From Streptomyces candidus (GTDB lineage Bacteria; Actinomycetota; Actinomycetes; Streptomycetales; Streptomycetaceae), in the NCBI RefSeq assembly GCF_014207445.1, contig NZ_JACHEM010000012.1, positions 186,001-250,000 on the forward strand: a stretch of 64,000 nt of DNA. Reading direction: 5' to 3'. Positions 50,498 through 57,845 of the stretch are shown here, piece by piece (the first letter of the stretch is position 1; the number at the start of each line of letters is the position of its first letter). The notes under the pieces are model-generated. The model worked only from the letters and a program-made list of their open reading frames with translations. It did not search any database and was not told the DNA's origin. The position numbers were made by a program, and so were the translations under genes.

Positions 50498-51417
50498 TGT
50501 CGCCCCTGGTACTTGTTTCCGCGGACCTGATCTCCCTGGAAACCGCGGACACGACCGGCCTTGTTGCCCTCAACATAGTCACCGGCGACATGGCGGTTGG
50601 CCACGCTCTGTCCACCGTGGACCGTGCCGGTGTTGAGGTTGCCGTGGGGAGCGCTGTTTCTCACCTGCGGAGCCGGGGTGTCGTCGTGCGCCTGGGCAGT
50701 GGCCCCTTCCTGCGTCGGCTCCACGGTGGTGACAGCGTCCGGGACCTCCTCGTAGAGCGGCCCGGAAGGCTGGGGTACGTAGATCCAGGCCCGCTGGGAG
50801 AACGGCTTGCCTTCGACCGTCGCCGCCACCTCCACGAAGTGGTCGAGATGGCGGCCGGTGTACCCGCTGGCAACGGCGTCCTCGTAGCAGCGGTCGGAGA
50901 GGATCGCCGCGACGTGGGTGATCTTCTCCTTGTGAGAGGCGAGTACGGCCTTGACGGGACGTGAGTCGAGAAGACGGTGAGTGTCGTTGCGCGCCGTGCC
51001 GTTGCCACTGAACTCATCCCGGGTATCGGGCAGTGGGCCGACGTGCACACTTGCCCGGAGCCTGATGGGCACGGCGCCGTAGGACAGGACGTTGTAGTCC
51101 GTCAGTACGTCCTGAAGCATGAGCAGCAGCGGATGGATCACGAAGGGCATACGGGTGGGGTCGAACCCGAAGATATAACCGTCGCCGGTCGAGGCAGGGA
51201 AGGTTCGGTCCTCCCAGAGGTCCTGAAGTTCCGCCCTGAACAACGCGGTCTTGAGGAGTTCGGGCACGACCCGACTGACGGCTTCGTGCTCGATCGCCGG
51301 GCGTCCCGTGAAGCCCTTGGCGTCCACGGCGAGGATGCCCCGGTAGGCGGGCAACGGCTGGCTGTGGGTGTTGGGGCGGGAGATTCGCTGGGGCAGTTCG
51401 CTGGTGAACTCGCGCAT
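50494..51417 (-). CDS. Class III nucleotidyl cyclase with C-terminal motif tail (Pycsar-like)
   Basis: A 307-aa protein. Residues 24-215 form an adenylate/guanylate-cyclase catalytic domain: metal Asp in LAVDAKGFTG (D32), ASTGDGYIFGF (D79), LRASVHVGP near 121 and the N-D-T-H-R segment (144-148) for the transition state. It is the family shared with Pycsar PycC cyclases; base specificity (A, C or U) cannot be read. The tail has N-T-G-T-V-H-G-G-Q (262-270) and then short G-D/G-N repeats (GDYVEGNK, GDQVRGNK). It starts 1 bp after the Crp-type gene ends and overlaps the 724-aa gene. Confidence 0.83.
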   Translation of the reverse strand: MREFTSELPQRISRPNTHSQPLPAYRGILAVDAKGFTGRPAIEHEAVSRVVPELLKTALFRAELQDLWEDRTFPASTGDGYIFGFDPTRMPFVIHPLLLMLQDVLTDYNVLSYGAVPIRLRASVHVGPLPDTRDEFSGNGTARNDTHRLLDSRPVKAVLASHKEKITHVAAILSDRCYEDAVASGYTGRHLDHFVEVAATVEGKPFSQRAWIYVPQPSGPLYEEVPDAVTTVEPTQEGATAQAHDDTPAPQVRNSAPHGNLNTGTVHGGQSVANRHVAGDYVEGNKAGRVRGFQGDQVRGNKYQGRQ

Positions 51418-51418
51418 A

Positions 51419-52222
51419 TCACTCCTCTGTGAAGCCCACCCGACCCCTCGGAGATCGGGCTGGGGCGTTCGTGCGTGCAGTGCTTCGCGATTCGAGCTTC
51501 ACAGTGGGCGCGGGAACGGTCCGCGCCACAGGCCCCGATGGGCAGTGACGTGGACCACACAGCGCTTCGGAGGCCGCGCTATCGGTGATCGCCTCGCGCA
51601 GCCCTTCAAGGTCGATCACTCGTATCCGGCTCTTCCCGGCTTCCACCCGGCACCGCCCGAGCCGTTCCAGCGCCTTGCTGACGGCCTTGCGGCCCACACC
51701 GATGTGCTGTGCCAGCTCTTCCCTGGTGAGGTCAAAGGTCCGCTGCCCCTCGGACACCTCGATCAGGCGAAGCAGGGCCACGGCGAGCCGCTGGTGCACA
51801 GCCCCGTCATGAATCTCGGTCTGCTCCCGCAGACGACGGGAGGCCATTACGGCGAGCGGATAACCGAGCCGGTGGTTGTCCACGAGGCGCCGGAATTCCT
51901 GCCCGGGAATGAGGGCGGCTTTGCAATTGATCATTGCCCATACGCTGGCCATGCGCACACCCGCGCCCTCAAGTGCCATCTCGCCCAGAATGTCGCCGCG
52001 GCCGCGGAAGGCCAGCAGTCGCTGCCGCCCATCGCGGTCGGTTCGGACAACCTTCACCATTCCTTCCACCAGTGCTAGCACCTGAGTTCCCTCGTCGCCC
52101 TGGCGCAGCATCAGCCGCCCGGCCAAGTAGGGCTGAGTCGGATACCTCGTCAGTTCAGCCCACTCCTGGTGCGGCACCAGAGCACGAAGCGGTGACAGTG
52201 AGAGGGGGTGATCTTCGCTCAT
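51419..52222 (-). CDS. Crp/Fnr-family cyclic-nucleotide-responsive regulator
   Basis: A 267-aa regulator. The cNMP-binding barrel (about 10-125) keeps a canonical phosphate-binding cassette, GDILGEMAL then R-M-A-S (Glu81, Arg90), so real cyclic nucleotide binding is likely. The dimer helix follows (130-160), then the winged HTH (163-205, FDLTREELAQHIGVGRKAVSKALERLG). No Fnr cysteines. A 40-residue low-complexity tail ends it. It is the first gene of operon 1, directly upstream of the cyclase, and a Crp-type operator precedes operon 2. It most likely senses the cyclase product. Confidence 0.9.
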   Translation of the reverse strand: MSEDHPLSLSPLRALVPHQEWAELTRYPTQPYLAGRLMLRQGDEGTQVLALVEGMVKVVRTDRDGRQRLLAFRGRGDILGEMALEGAGVRMASVWAMINCKAALIPGQEFRRLVDNHRLGYPLAVMASRRLREQTEIHDGAVHQRLAVALLRLIEVSEGQRTFDLTREELAQHIGVGRKAVSKALERLGRCRVEAGKSRIRVIDLEGLREAITDSAASEALCGPRHCPSGPVARTVPAPTVKLESRSTARTNAPARSPRGRVGFTEE

Positions 52223-52608
52223 GTGATCACGCTAGAGGAGGCGCCCTGCGAGTAAGGGCCGAATTATGCAGTCCGCACTCGTGGCCGGACAAAAGGGCCG
52301 GAACTCTTCCATTCGGCGGGATTCCGCCGGAACTGGCTGAGCGTACGCCACAGTGCCGCCCCGTGCTGGTTGCAGCTCTCTTCGACGGCTTCCGATGACG
52401 CCCGAATCAATAGACAGGTCGACGCCCTTCACGACATCGGCGATCTGATGCCGTCCCTTTCTGCGCGCTCACGCTGATGCTGCAACATCTACACGTCTGC
52501 AAGTCGGGCACACTGCCCCGGCCAGGGCTGACCCATGGCTCAGGCGTAAGGGCGGGCGGTGCGACGACGAATACCCTCAGGGGGCGCGCGGGATACCGCA
52601 CACAGACT
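52223..52608. other. Right-end intergenic region of cassette 2
   Basis: No gene is supported. It must hold the operon 1 promoter; GTGATCAC at 52222-52229 overlaps the crp start and could give autoregulation. AT-richer patches lie near 52260 and 52395. The sequence between these and the 130-bp arm shows nothing else I can name. Confidence 0.5.
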
Positions 52609-52738
52609 CGTGCCACAACGTGCCAGTAGGGGCGGTAAACAGCGGTCACCAGGGGCTTCGCCGGAGCTGTGTGCGAACACCCCCAGGCGGCCATCGCCCC
52701 AGTTCAGAAGCTATTCACGGGCCGAAGTACAGGGTGAC
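52609..52738 (+). repeat. Conserved attachment arm, copy B (right end of cassette 2)
   Basis: Gap-free counterpart of 42401-42530, directly before att copy 3, with scattered substitutions. Its presence at both cassette right ends argues for a common recombinase. Confidence 0.8.
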
Positions 52739-52781
52739 TCCCAAGCTCAGAGCGCGAGTTCGATTCTCGTCACCCGCTCCA
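52739..52781 (+). repeat. Attachment-site direct repeat, copy 3 (chromosomal junction)
   Basis: Exact 43-bp copy of the tRNA-Gly 3' end. The terminator and about 50 further bases behind it resemble the sequence behind copy 1, as expected if this is the original downstream flank of the tRNA gene. Confidence 0.92.
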
Positions 52782-53499
52782 CTGCGAACCCCCAGGCCAG
52801 CGGTCCGGGGGTTCTTTGTTGTCCAGACCCATTGAGGAACCGCGCACCACCTCTGCACCACTCCGGTGTTCCCAGGCAGTTGCCCCCGGGTTCCAGCAGC
52901 CTTCCGCCTGGCCCGCGAGGACCGGGGCGATGAGTGCTTTCACCAGTGGGAGTGCTTCGGTCAGGGTGCGGAAGGATGCCAGGCCGGGGACGTCCTTGGC
53001 CGCCTTGGCGTATCCGGCGCTCCACAGTTCGTGGTCGGGTACCTCGAAGAGTGCCGTCGGACCCAGTGCCCGGCGGTGATGTTCCGAGTCGAGTGCTTGC
53101 CGGAGCTTGGCTGCCTGGGGGTTTTGCGAACGGGCGACGAGGGTCAGATCGCACAGGTCACGGAAATCTTGTACTCGGACGTTCCTGGTGCCGTTCGACG
53201 ATGGCGCACACCTTGTCCGCAATGCTGTCGGCCAGCGGGTGGATGCGGTAGTCGGGACGTACCAGACCGGGGATGTCCAGGGGCACGATCGGTGCGGCGG
53301 TCTCCGCCTGGCCGGTGACCCGCACCCCGGTGACCAGGTCGATGTGGAACGACTCGAAGGAGCGTCGGCCGAGCAGCGCCTGCGCGGGGACCCGCACCCC
53401 CTCGATGCCTTGGACGAGGCTGCGGGGCGGGGCGAGCGTGAAGGTGAAGAGGTCGCCCAGGTCCCCCCACGCGCTTGCTGCTGGAGTCCACGCCCTCAC
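52770..53499 (-). pseudogene. Frameshifted, N-terminally truncated AbiEii/AbiGii-type nucleotidyltransferase
   Basis: The 5' part (53499 to about 53165) reads RRSFESFHIDLVTGVRVTGQ, then IPGLVRPDYRIHPLADSIADKVCAIVERH and PSTRF, and hits a stop. The homologous continuation FRDLCDLTLVARSQN lies in another frame just behind it and runs to 52770. Together they match the C-terminal two thirds of AbiEii-family toxins (conserved D-Y-R-x-x-P-L-A-D, D-K, and R-D-L-x-D-L). The N-terminal nucleotidyltransferase motif is missing: upstream sequence belongs to the DUF6177 remnant. The reading frame now ends within att copy 3. Not expected to be functional. Confidence 0.78.
52786..52818 (+). terminator. Terminator behind att copy 3
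   Basis: GAACCCCC / GGGGGTTC hairpin followed by TTTGTT; one base differs from the terminator behind the intact tRNA. Probably the displaced original tRNA terminator. Confidence 0.8.
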
Positions 53500-53969
53500 G
53501 CTGGGTGGTGCGGGACGAACGGTGCGGCTACTACGACGGGTTGACCGGCGCGGTACTGCGCTGGCAGGACGGCACCTTCGCCCCGGCCAGGGACGAGAGC
53601 GGCGAGACCCCGGTGGCGGACGCCTTCACAGACGTACGACCCACCGGGGAGCGCCAGCTCGTCGTCTCGTTCCGCATCCTGCACCGCCCCAGGGCGGACC
53701 TCGTCCTCGGCGGCGCGCCGGAGGCCGCCTGGCAGATGCTGACTGGCGGCCCGCCGGTCAGCTGGGGGACATCGGAGCCGGCCGGTCTGCTCTGGTCCCG
53801 GCGACAACTGACCGAGCTGGCGTACGCGCGTGCCCCACGGCCGCATCTCGGCGTCTCCGGCTGCCCGGCTCCGGCAGCGAGCCCGGCCGTGCGGTGGCTC
53901 AGGGGATCACAGGATCAGGGAATCAGGGGATCAGGGGATCAGGGGATCAGGGGATCAGGAGAGTCTTGA
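53475..53969 (+). pseudogene. Truncated DUF6177 gene remnant
   Basis: 164 codons open on the plus strand: LLESTPSRWVVRDERCGYYDG and GERQLVVSFRILHRPRADLVLGG match the C-terminal part of DUF6177 proteins found with Streptomyces type VII secretion genes. Its 5' half is absent, replaced by the truncated AbiEii gene on the other strand, and its 3' end runs into an 8-bp tandem repeat (QGIRGSGDQGIRGSG). No ribosome site. It is a relic of a deletion or recombination at this junction. Confidence 0.7.
53901..53956. repeat. 8-bp tandem repeat AGGGGATC, seven units
   Basis: Seven consecutive units, five of them AGGGGATC, two variants (ACAGGATC, AGGGAATC). It covers the 3' end of the adh gene (minus), where each unit supplies TGA in one frame, and the tail of the DUF6177 remnant. 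Slippage-prone. Confidence 0.9.
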
Positions 53970-55131
53970 TCATCCCGTCGTCCTTGGCCTGGAACGTCTT
54001 GTACGCCTGCGGCCCCTCTTCGAGCGGCAGCCTGTGCGTAGCGAAGGTGTCGACGCCCAGGGGGTCCTCGTCGGTGAGCAGCGGGAGGAGGTCGTCGACC
54101 CAGCGCCTGACGTTGGCCTGTCCCATCCGGAGCTGGATCTGCTTGTCGAACATGGTCAGCATCGGCAACGGGTCGGCCGCGCCCCCGTACACGCCGGACA
54201 CCGAGATCGTGCCGCCCCTGCGCACCAGGTCGATCGCCGCCCGGAAAGCGGCCAGCCGGTCCATGCCCGCGGTTTCCATGAGCCGTTCGCCGAGGGCGTC
54301 GGGCAGGAGTCCCACGGCCGCGTGGGCGGCTTTCGCCACGGGGGCGCCGTGTGCCTCCATGCCGACCGCGTCGATCACCGCGTCGGGGCCACGGCCGTCC
54401 GTGAGGTCGCGGACGGCTTCGCCGAGGTCCTTGCCGTGCCGGCGCAGGTCGAGGCACTTCACTCCGTCCGCGGCCGCGCGGGACAGGCGTTCGTTCACCA
54501 GGTCGATGCCCACGACCAGGCCCGCCCCCCGGTGCAGGGCGATCCGTGCCGCCATCAGGCCGATCGGTCCGAGTCCCAGCACGGCCACCGACCCGCCGGG
54601 CGGAATCGCCGCGTACTCCACCGCCTGCCAGGCGGTCGGCAGCACGTCGGAGAGGTAGACGAACCGGTCGTCGGCCGGCCCGTGCGGGACCTTGATCGGC
54701 AGGCTGTCGCCGAAGGGCACCCGCAGCAGCTCCGCCTGGCCTCCCGGCACCTGTCCGTAGAGCTTCGTGTAGCCGAAGAGCGAGGCGCCCGTGCCGCGCT
54801 CGCGGACCTGCGTGGTCTCGCACTGGGACTGCAGGCCCCGGTCGCACATGTAGCAGTGTCCGCACGACACGTTGAAGGGGATGACGACCCGGTCCCCCGG
54901 AACGAGCGACGTCACCTGGGAGCCGACCTCCTCGACGATGCCCATGGGCTCGTGGCCGAGAATGTCGCCGGGGTCGAGGTACGGACCGAGGACCTCGTAC
55001 AGGTGCAGGTCCGAGCCGCAGACACCGGTCGAGGTGATCCTGACGATGATGTCCGTGGGGTTCTGGATCTGCGGGTCGGGAACCGTCTCCACTCGGACGT
55101 CCCGCTTGCCCTGCCATGTCAGTGCGCGCAT
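53947..55131 (-). CDS. Zinc-dependent alcohol/formaldehyde-type dehydrogenase
   Basis: A 394-aa medium-chain dehydrogenase. Zinc site Cys in ITSTGVCGSDLHLYEV, GHEPMGIVEEVG, structural zinc lobe C-G-H-C-Y-M-C with a fourth Cys in LQSQCETT, and the NAD(P) motif VAVLGLGPIGLMAARIAL followed by VVGIDLVNERL (acidic residue, so NAD is likely). It resembles glutathione-independent formaldehyde dehydrogenase-like enzymes. GAAAGGATCGC precedes the ATG at 55131. Its stop codon is in the AGGGGATC repeat. Confidence 0.92.
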   Translation of the reverse strand: MRALTWQGKRDVRVETVPDPQIQNPTDIIVRITSTGVCGSDLHLYEVLGPYLDPGDILGHEPMGIVEEVGSQVTSLVPGDRVVIPFNVSCGHCYMCDRGLQSQCETTQVRERGTGASLFGYTKLYGQVPGGQAELLRVPFGDSLPIKVPHGPADDRFVYLSDVLPTAWQAVEYAAIPPGGSVAVLGLGPIGLMAARIALHRGAGLVVGIDLVNERLSRAAADGVKCLDLRRHGKDLGEAVRDLTDGRGPDAVIDAVGMEAHGAPVAKAAHAAVGLLPDALGERLMETAGMDRLAAFRAAIDLVRRGGTISVSGVYGGAADPLPMLTMFDKQIQLRMGQANVRRWVDDLLPLLTDEDPLGVDTFATHRLPLEEGPQAYKTFQAKDDGMIKTLLIP

Positions 55132-55799
55132 TGCGATCCTTTCGGGAGGAGCTCCGAAGGCTGTCTGTCTGCCCCCGGGCGCCCGCCTCGCGAATCCGGC
55201 TGCCGTCCGTGTCCGCGGGATCCGTGCGTCCGCGAGGCGAGGCGTGGGTGTATTGACGGTCTCGGGCGAGGTTCGGTCTTTCCTCGCACAGGAATCCTCC
55301 TGACCCGTGAAACGTGTTCCACGCACGATCGGGCGTCCTCGGCTGGGGGACGGCGGACGCGCGGTCGGTCTCGGCCCCTTCGTTCTCCTCGGCGCCTTCG
55401 TTCTCCTCGGCGCCTTCGTTCTCCTTGGCTCCTTCGCGGTTCTTCGGCTCCCGCGCGGGTCGCACCGCACACTCCAAGGGTTCCGGCCTGGGAGCGTCCG
55501 GAGAACCACGCCTCTCACTGTCTCTCGCTTCGGGGGTGGGTGCACTCCGGAACGGGGCGGTCCGGCGTACGGGCAGGCGGTGACGCTGGGGGTGCGGCAC
55601 GGGGACATCTCGCAGGGCCGCCGCTCGTGGGTCCGAGCGCCCGGCGGTGGCCCGGATCGTCGGTGTGACCCGCCTGCTGTCGCTCCCGCAGGGCGTGCGT
55701 GGCGCACACGGCCGAATGCCCGCGTCTCCCGGGCTCACCCGCGTGCGGAGCGGGTAGCCGTAGTGCTGGTCGGCGTCCGCACACCGGGAAGGCAGTCTC
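55132..55799. other. 668-bp intergenic region with 18-bp repeats and a dyad
   Basis: No gene is supported. It holds a dyad GTGAAAC-GT-GTTCCAC (55307-55322), which is parS-like half-sites in inverted order, and four 18-bp tandem units, GGCGCCTTCGTTCTCCTC type, at 55373-55444. The adh promoter should lie in the left part, that of the DUF2243-CtaG pair in the right part. Confidence 0.6.
55373..55444. repeat. 18-bp tandem repeat, four units
   Basis: Units start at 55373, 55391, 55409 and 55427; the first three differ by one or two bases, the fourth is degenerate. The period keeps the frame, but no gene is seen across it. Confidence 0.82.
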
Positions 55800-56291
55800 A
55801 TGAACGGATCGGTCCACCAGCAGCCCCTCGCCCCGGATCCGCCCCAGCCGCGCAGGTCCATGGTGGTGTGCGCGGTGCTCGGGGTGGCGTTCATGGCCGC
55901 TGTCGACGAGATCGTCTTCCACCAGATCCTCGGGTGGCACCACTTCTACGACCGCTCCACCAGCCGGGTGGGGCTGCTGTCGGACGGTTTGCTGCACACG
56001 GCGGAAGTGCTGGGACTGGTCGCCGGGTTCTTTCTCTTCGCGGATCTTCGCCGTCGGCGCGCCTTGGCGGCGGACCACGCGTGGGCCGGGTTCTTCCTGG
56101 GGCTCGGCGGCTTCCAGCTCTTCGACGGGGTCGTCGATCACAAGCTGCTGCGGCTGCACCAGATCCGGTACGGCGTGGATGTCACTCCGTACGACTGGGG
56201 GTGGAATCTGGCCGGCGTGCTGCTGCTCGTGATCGGTGCGGTGCTGGCTGTGCGTGCGGCCCGCCGTGCCCGGGGCGCGACGGCGTCGTGA
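55800..56291 (+). CDS. DUF2243 membrane protein
   Basis: A 163-aa protein with four transmembrane helices. The DUF2243 pattern includes AAVDEIVFHQILGWHHFYDR, LLSDGLLHTAEVLGLVAGFF and LFDGVVDHKLLRLHQIRYG, in which conserved His and Asp residues suggest a metal or haem site. It is coupled to the following CtaG-type gene by a GTGA overlap; the two families are often neighbours, suggesting a joint role in copper handling or oxidase assembly, not proven. Confidence 0.88.
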   Translation: MNGSVHQQPLAPDPPQPRRSMVVCAVLGVAFMAAVDEIVFHQILGWHHFYDRSTSRVGLLSDGLLHTAEVLGLVAGFFLFADLRRRRALAADHAWAGFFLGLGGFQLFDGVVDHKLLRLHQIRYGVDVTPYDWGWNLAGVLLLVIGAVLAVRAARRARGATAS

Positions 56292-57109
56292 GGTTCGCCC
56301 ATGCGCATCCCGGCGCGGCGGCGGATCCCGGGCTGTGGGGCTGGTCGTCCTCGGTGGGTGCACTGCTGGCTGTCACCGCCTACGTACTGGCCTCGGGGCG
56401 GCTGCGGCGCAGGGGGGACGACTGGTCCCGGTGGCGGGTGGTGTCCTTCGGGGCCGGTGGTGCCGGTGTTGCCTGGGCCGGGGTGGGGCCGCTGCCCGGC
56501 GGGCCGTTCACCGCGCACATGTCCGGGCATCTGATCGTGGGCATGGCGGCTCCGCTGCTGCTCGTCCTGGCCCGCCCCCTCACCCTGACCCTGCGCGTCC
56601 TGCCGCCCTGTGCGGCCCGGTGGCGTCTGCTGGCCCTCGCGCACTCCCGGCCCGTCCGGCTGCTGACGTTCCCTCCGCTCGCGGCGCTGCTCGACGTCGG
56701 AGGGCTGTGGCTGCTGTACCGCACGGAGCTGTACGAGGCGACCCAACACCACCCGCTGCTGCATGCCGCGGTGCACACGCACGTCCTGGCGGCCGGGCTG
56801 CTGTTCACGTTCGCTGTCTGCCAGGTCGACCCCGTGCGGCGGCGTTGGCCGCTGTCGCTGCGCGCGGCGACCCTGCTGGCCGCCGGCGTCGCGCACGCCG
56901 TGCTCGCCAAGTCGCTCTACGCGGCACCGCCGCCCGGTACCTCCCTCGTCGCCGGCGATCTGCACGTCGGCGCCCAAGTGATGTACTACGGGGGCGACTT
57001 GGTGGAAGCCGCGATCGGGACCGCACTTGCCGCCGCCTGGTACCGGGCGACCGGGCGCGCCTGGACGCGCCGGCGTCTCCGGTCCGCGGCCCCGGTCCTC
57101 GAAGGGTGA
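56288..57109 (+). CDS. CtaG-family cytochrome c oxidase assembly protein
   Basis: A 273-aa membrane protein (caa3-type CtaG family) with about seven helices. Conserved pieces: FTAHMSGHLIVGMAAPLLLVLARPLTLTL (in parts), LYRTELYEATQHHPLLHAAVHTHVLAAGLLF with a His cluster, and DLHVGAQVMYYGGDLVEA. The His-rich segments may bind copper for delivery to oxidase. A GTG start overlaps the DUF2243 stop; the two are one operon. Confidence 0.88.
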   Translation: MRFAHAHPGAAADPGLWGWSSSVGALLAVTAYVLASGRLRRRGDDWSRWRVVSFGAGGAGVAWAGVGPLPGGPFTAHMSGHLIVGMAAPLLLVLARPLTLTLRVLPPCAARWRLLALAHSRPVRLLTFPPLAALLDVGGLWLLYRTELYEATQHHPLLHAAVHTHVLAAGLLFTFAVCQVDPVRRRWPLSLRAATLLAAGVAHAVLAKSLYAAPPPGTSLVAGDLHVGAQVMYYGGDLVEAAIGTALAAAWYRATGRAWTRRRLRSAAPVLEG

Positions 57110-57126
57110 CGGCGGGTCGTCGGCGT

Positions 57127-57160
57127 GGGCCCGGCCGTCGGAGGGGGACGGCCCGGGCCC
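57127..57160. terminator. Imperfect hairpin between converging genes
   Basis: GGGCCCGGCCGTC pairs with GACGGCCCGGGCCC leaving one bulged base, loop of 7 nt; between the CtaG gene (plus) and the response regulator (minus). Confidence 0.6.
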
Positions 57161-57194
57161 GGCACGCGACGGCCGCGCGGAGGAACCGCAGGTC

Positions 57195-57845
57195 TCAGGT
57201 TTCGGGTCCCACCAGGCCGTTGCGCCAGGCCCAGGCCGCGATCTCCACGCGGTTCCTGGCGCCGAGCTTGGACTGCACGTTGGTGAGGTGCGTCTTCACG
57301 GTGCCCACGGTGATGGTGAGGGCGGCGGCGATCTCGGCGTTCGTCAGACCCCCGGCCAGCAGGACGACGACTTCCCGCTCGCGCGGGGAGAGCCGGGTGG
57401 CGGGCTCCGGCCTGGCGGAGACGGTACGGAACCTGCGCAGGAGCCGCACGGTGATCGACGGACTGACCAGGGAATCCCCGGCGGCCGCGGCACGGACCGC
57501 TTCCACCAGCAGCCGTGGGCCGGAGTCCTTGAGGATGAATCCGACGGCCCCCGCTTCCACCGCGCGGACCAGGTAGTCCTCGTCGTCGAAGGTGGTCACC
57601 ATCACGACCTGCGGTCGGTGCGCGGCGTGGGGCCGGGTCAGATGGCGCAGCGCGTCCAGGCCGTCCAGGCGCGGCATCCGGATGTCCATGAGCACGACGT
57701 CCGGCCGGTGCGTTTCCACCATCTCCAGGGCCCGGAGGCCGTCCTGGGCGTGGGCGACGACGTCGATGTCGTCCTCGACGGACAGGATCATGGCCATGCC
57801 GGTGCGGACGATCTCCTGGTCGTCGGCGAGCAGCACCCGGATCAC
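57195..57845 (-). CDS. Two-component response regulator, LuxR/NarL type
   Basis: A 216-aa regulator. Receiver: LLADDQEIVRTG, phospho-Asp in VVLMDIRMPRLDG (about 54), VTTFDDEDY and GFILKDSGP with the Lys. HTH: LSPREREVVVLLAGGLTNAEIAAALTITVGTVKTHL (in parts) near the C-terminus. A GTG start overlaps the upstream kinase stop (GTGA). It lacks any special output domain; targets unknown, with the neighbouring DUF2243-CtaG pair and the VanZ gene as candidates. Confidence 0.94.
   Translation of the reverse strand: MIRVLLADDQEIVRTGMAMILSVEDDIDVVAHAQDGLRALEMVETHRPDVVLMDIRMPRLDGLDALRHLTRPHAAHRPQVVMVTTFDDEDYLVRAVEAGAVGFILKDSGPRLLVEAVRAAAAGDSLVSPSITVRLLRRFRTVSARPEPATRLSPREREVVVLLAGGLTNAEIAAALTITVGTVKTHLTNVQSKLGARNRVEIAAWAWRNGLVGPET

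Larger units (their letters stand above)
42531..52781. mobile_element. Integrated cassette 2 (tRNA-Gly), cyclic-nucleotide signalling island, no integrase
   Basis: A 10.2-kb unit between att copies 2 and 3. All nine genes are on the minus strand in two operons separated by a terminator and a Crp-type site. Contents: Crp-type sensor, nucleotidyl cyclase, two paralogous P-loop proteins, a motif-bearing adaptor, a band-7-like protein, an unknown protein, an excisionase-like HTH and a deoxyribosyltransferase-fold protein. No integrase, replication or transfer gene is seen. Confidence 0.83.

Noticed and set aside
53901..53956. Short repeats as a CRISPR array
   Set aside because: Units are 8 bp, directly abutting, with no spacers; no cas genes in the window.
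55314..55583. Plus-strand frame over the 18-bp repeats
   Set aside because: Serine/proline-rich translation of repeats, no ribosome site, no family.
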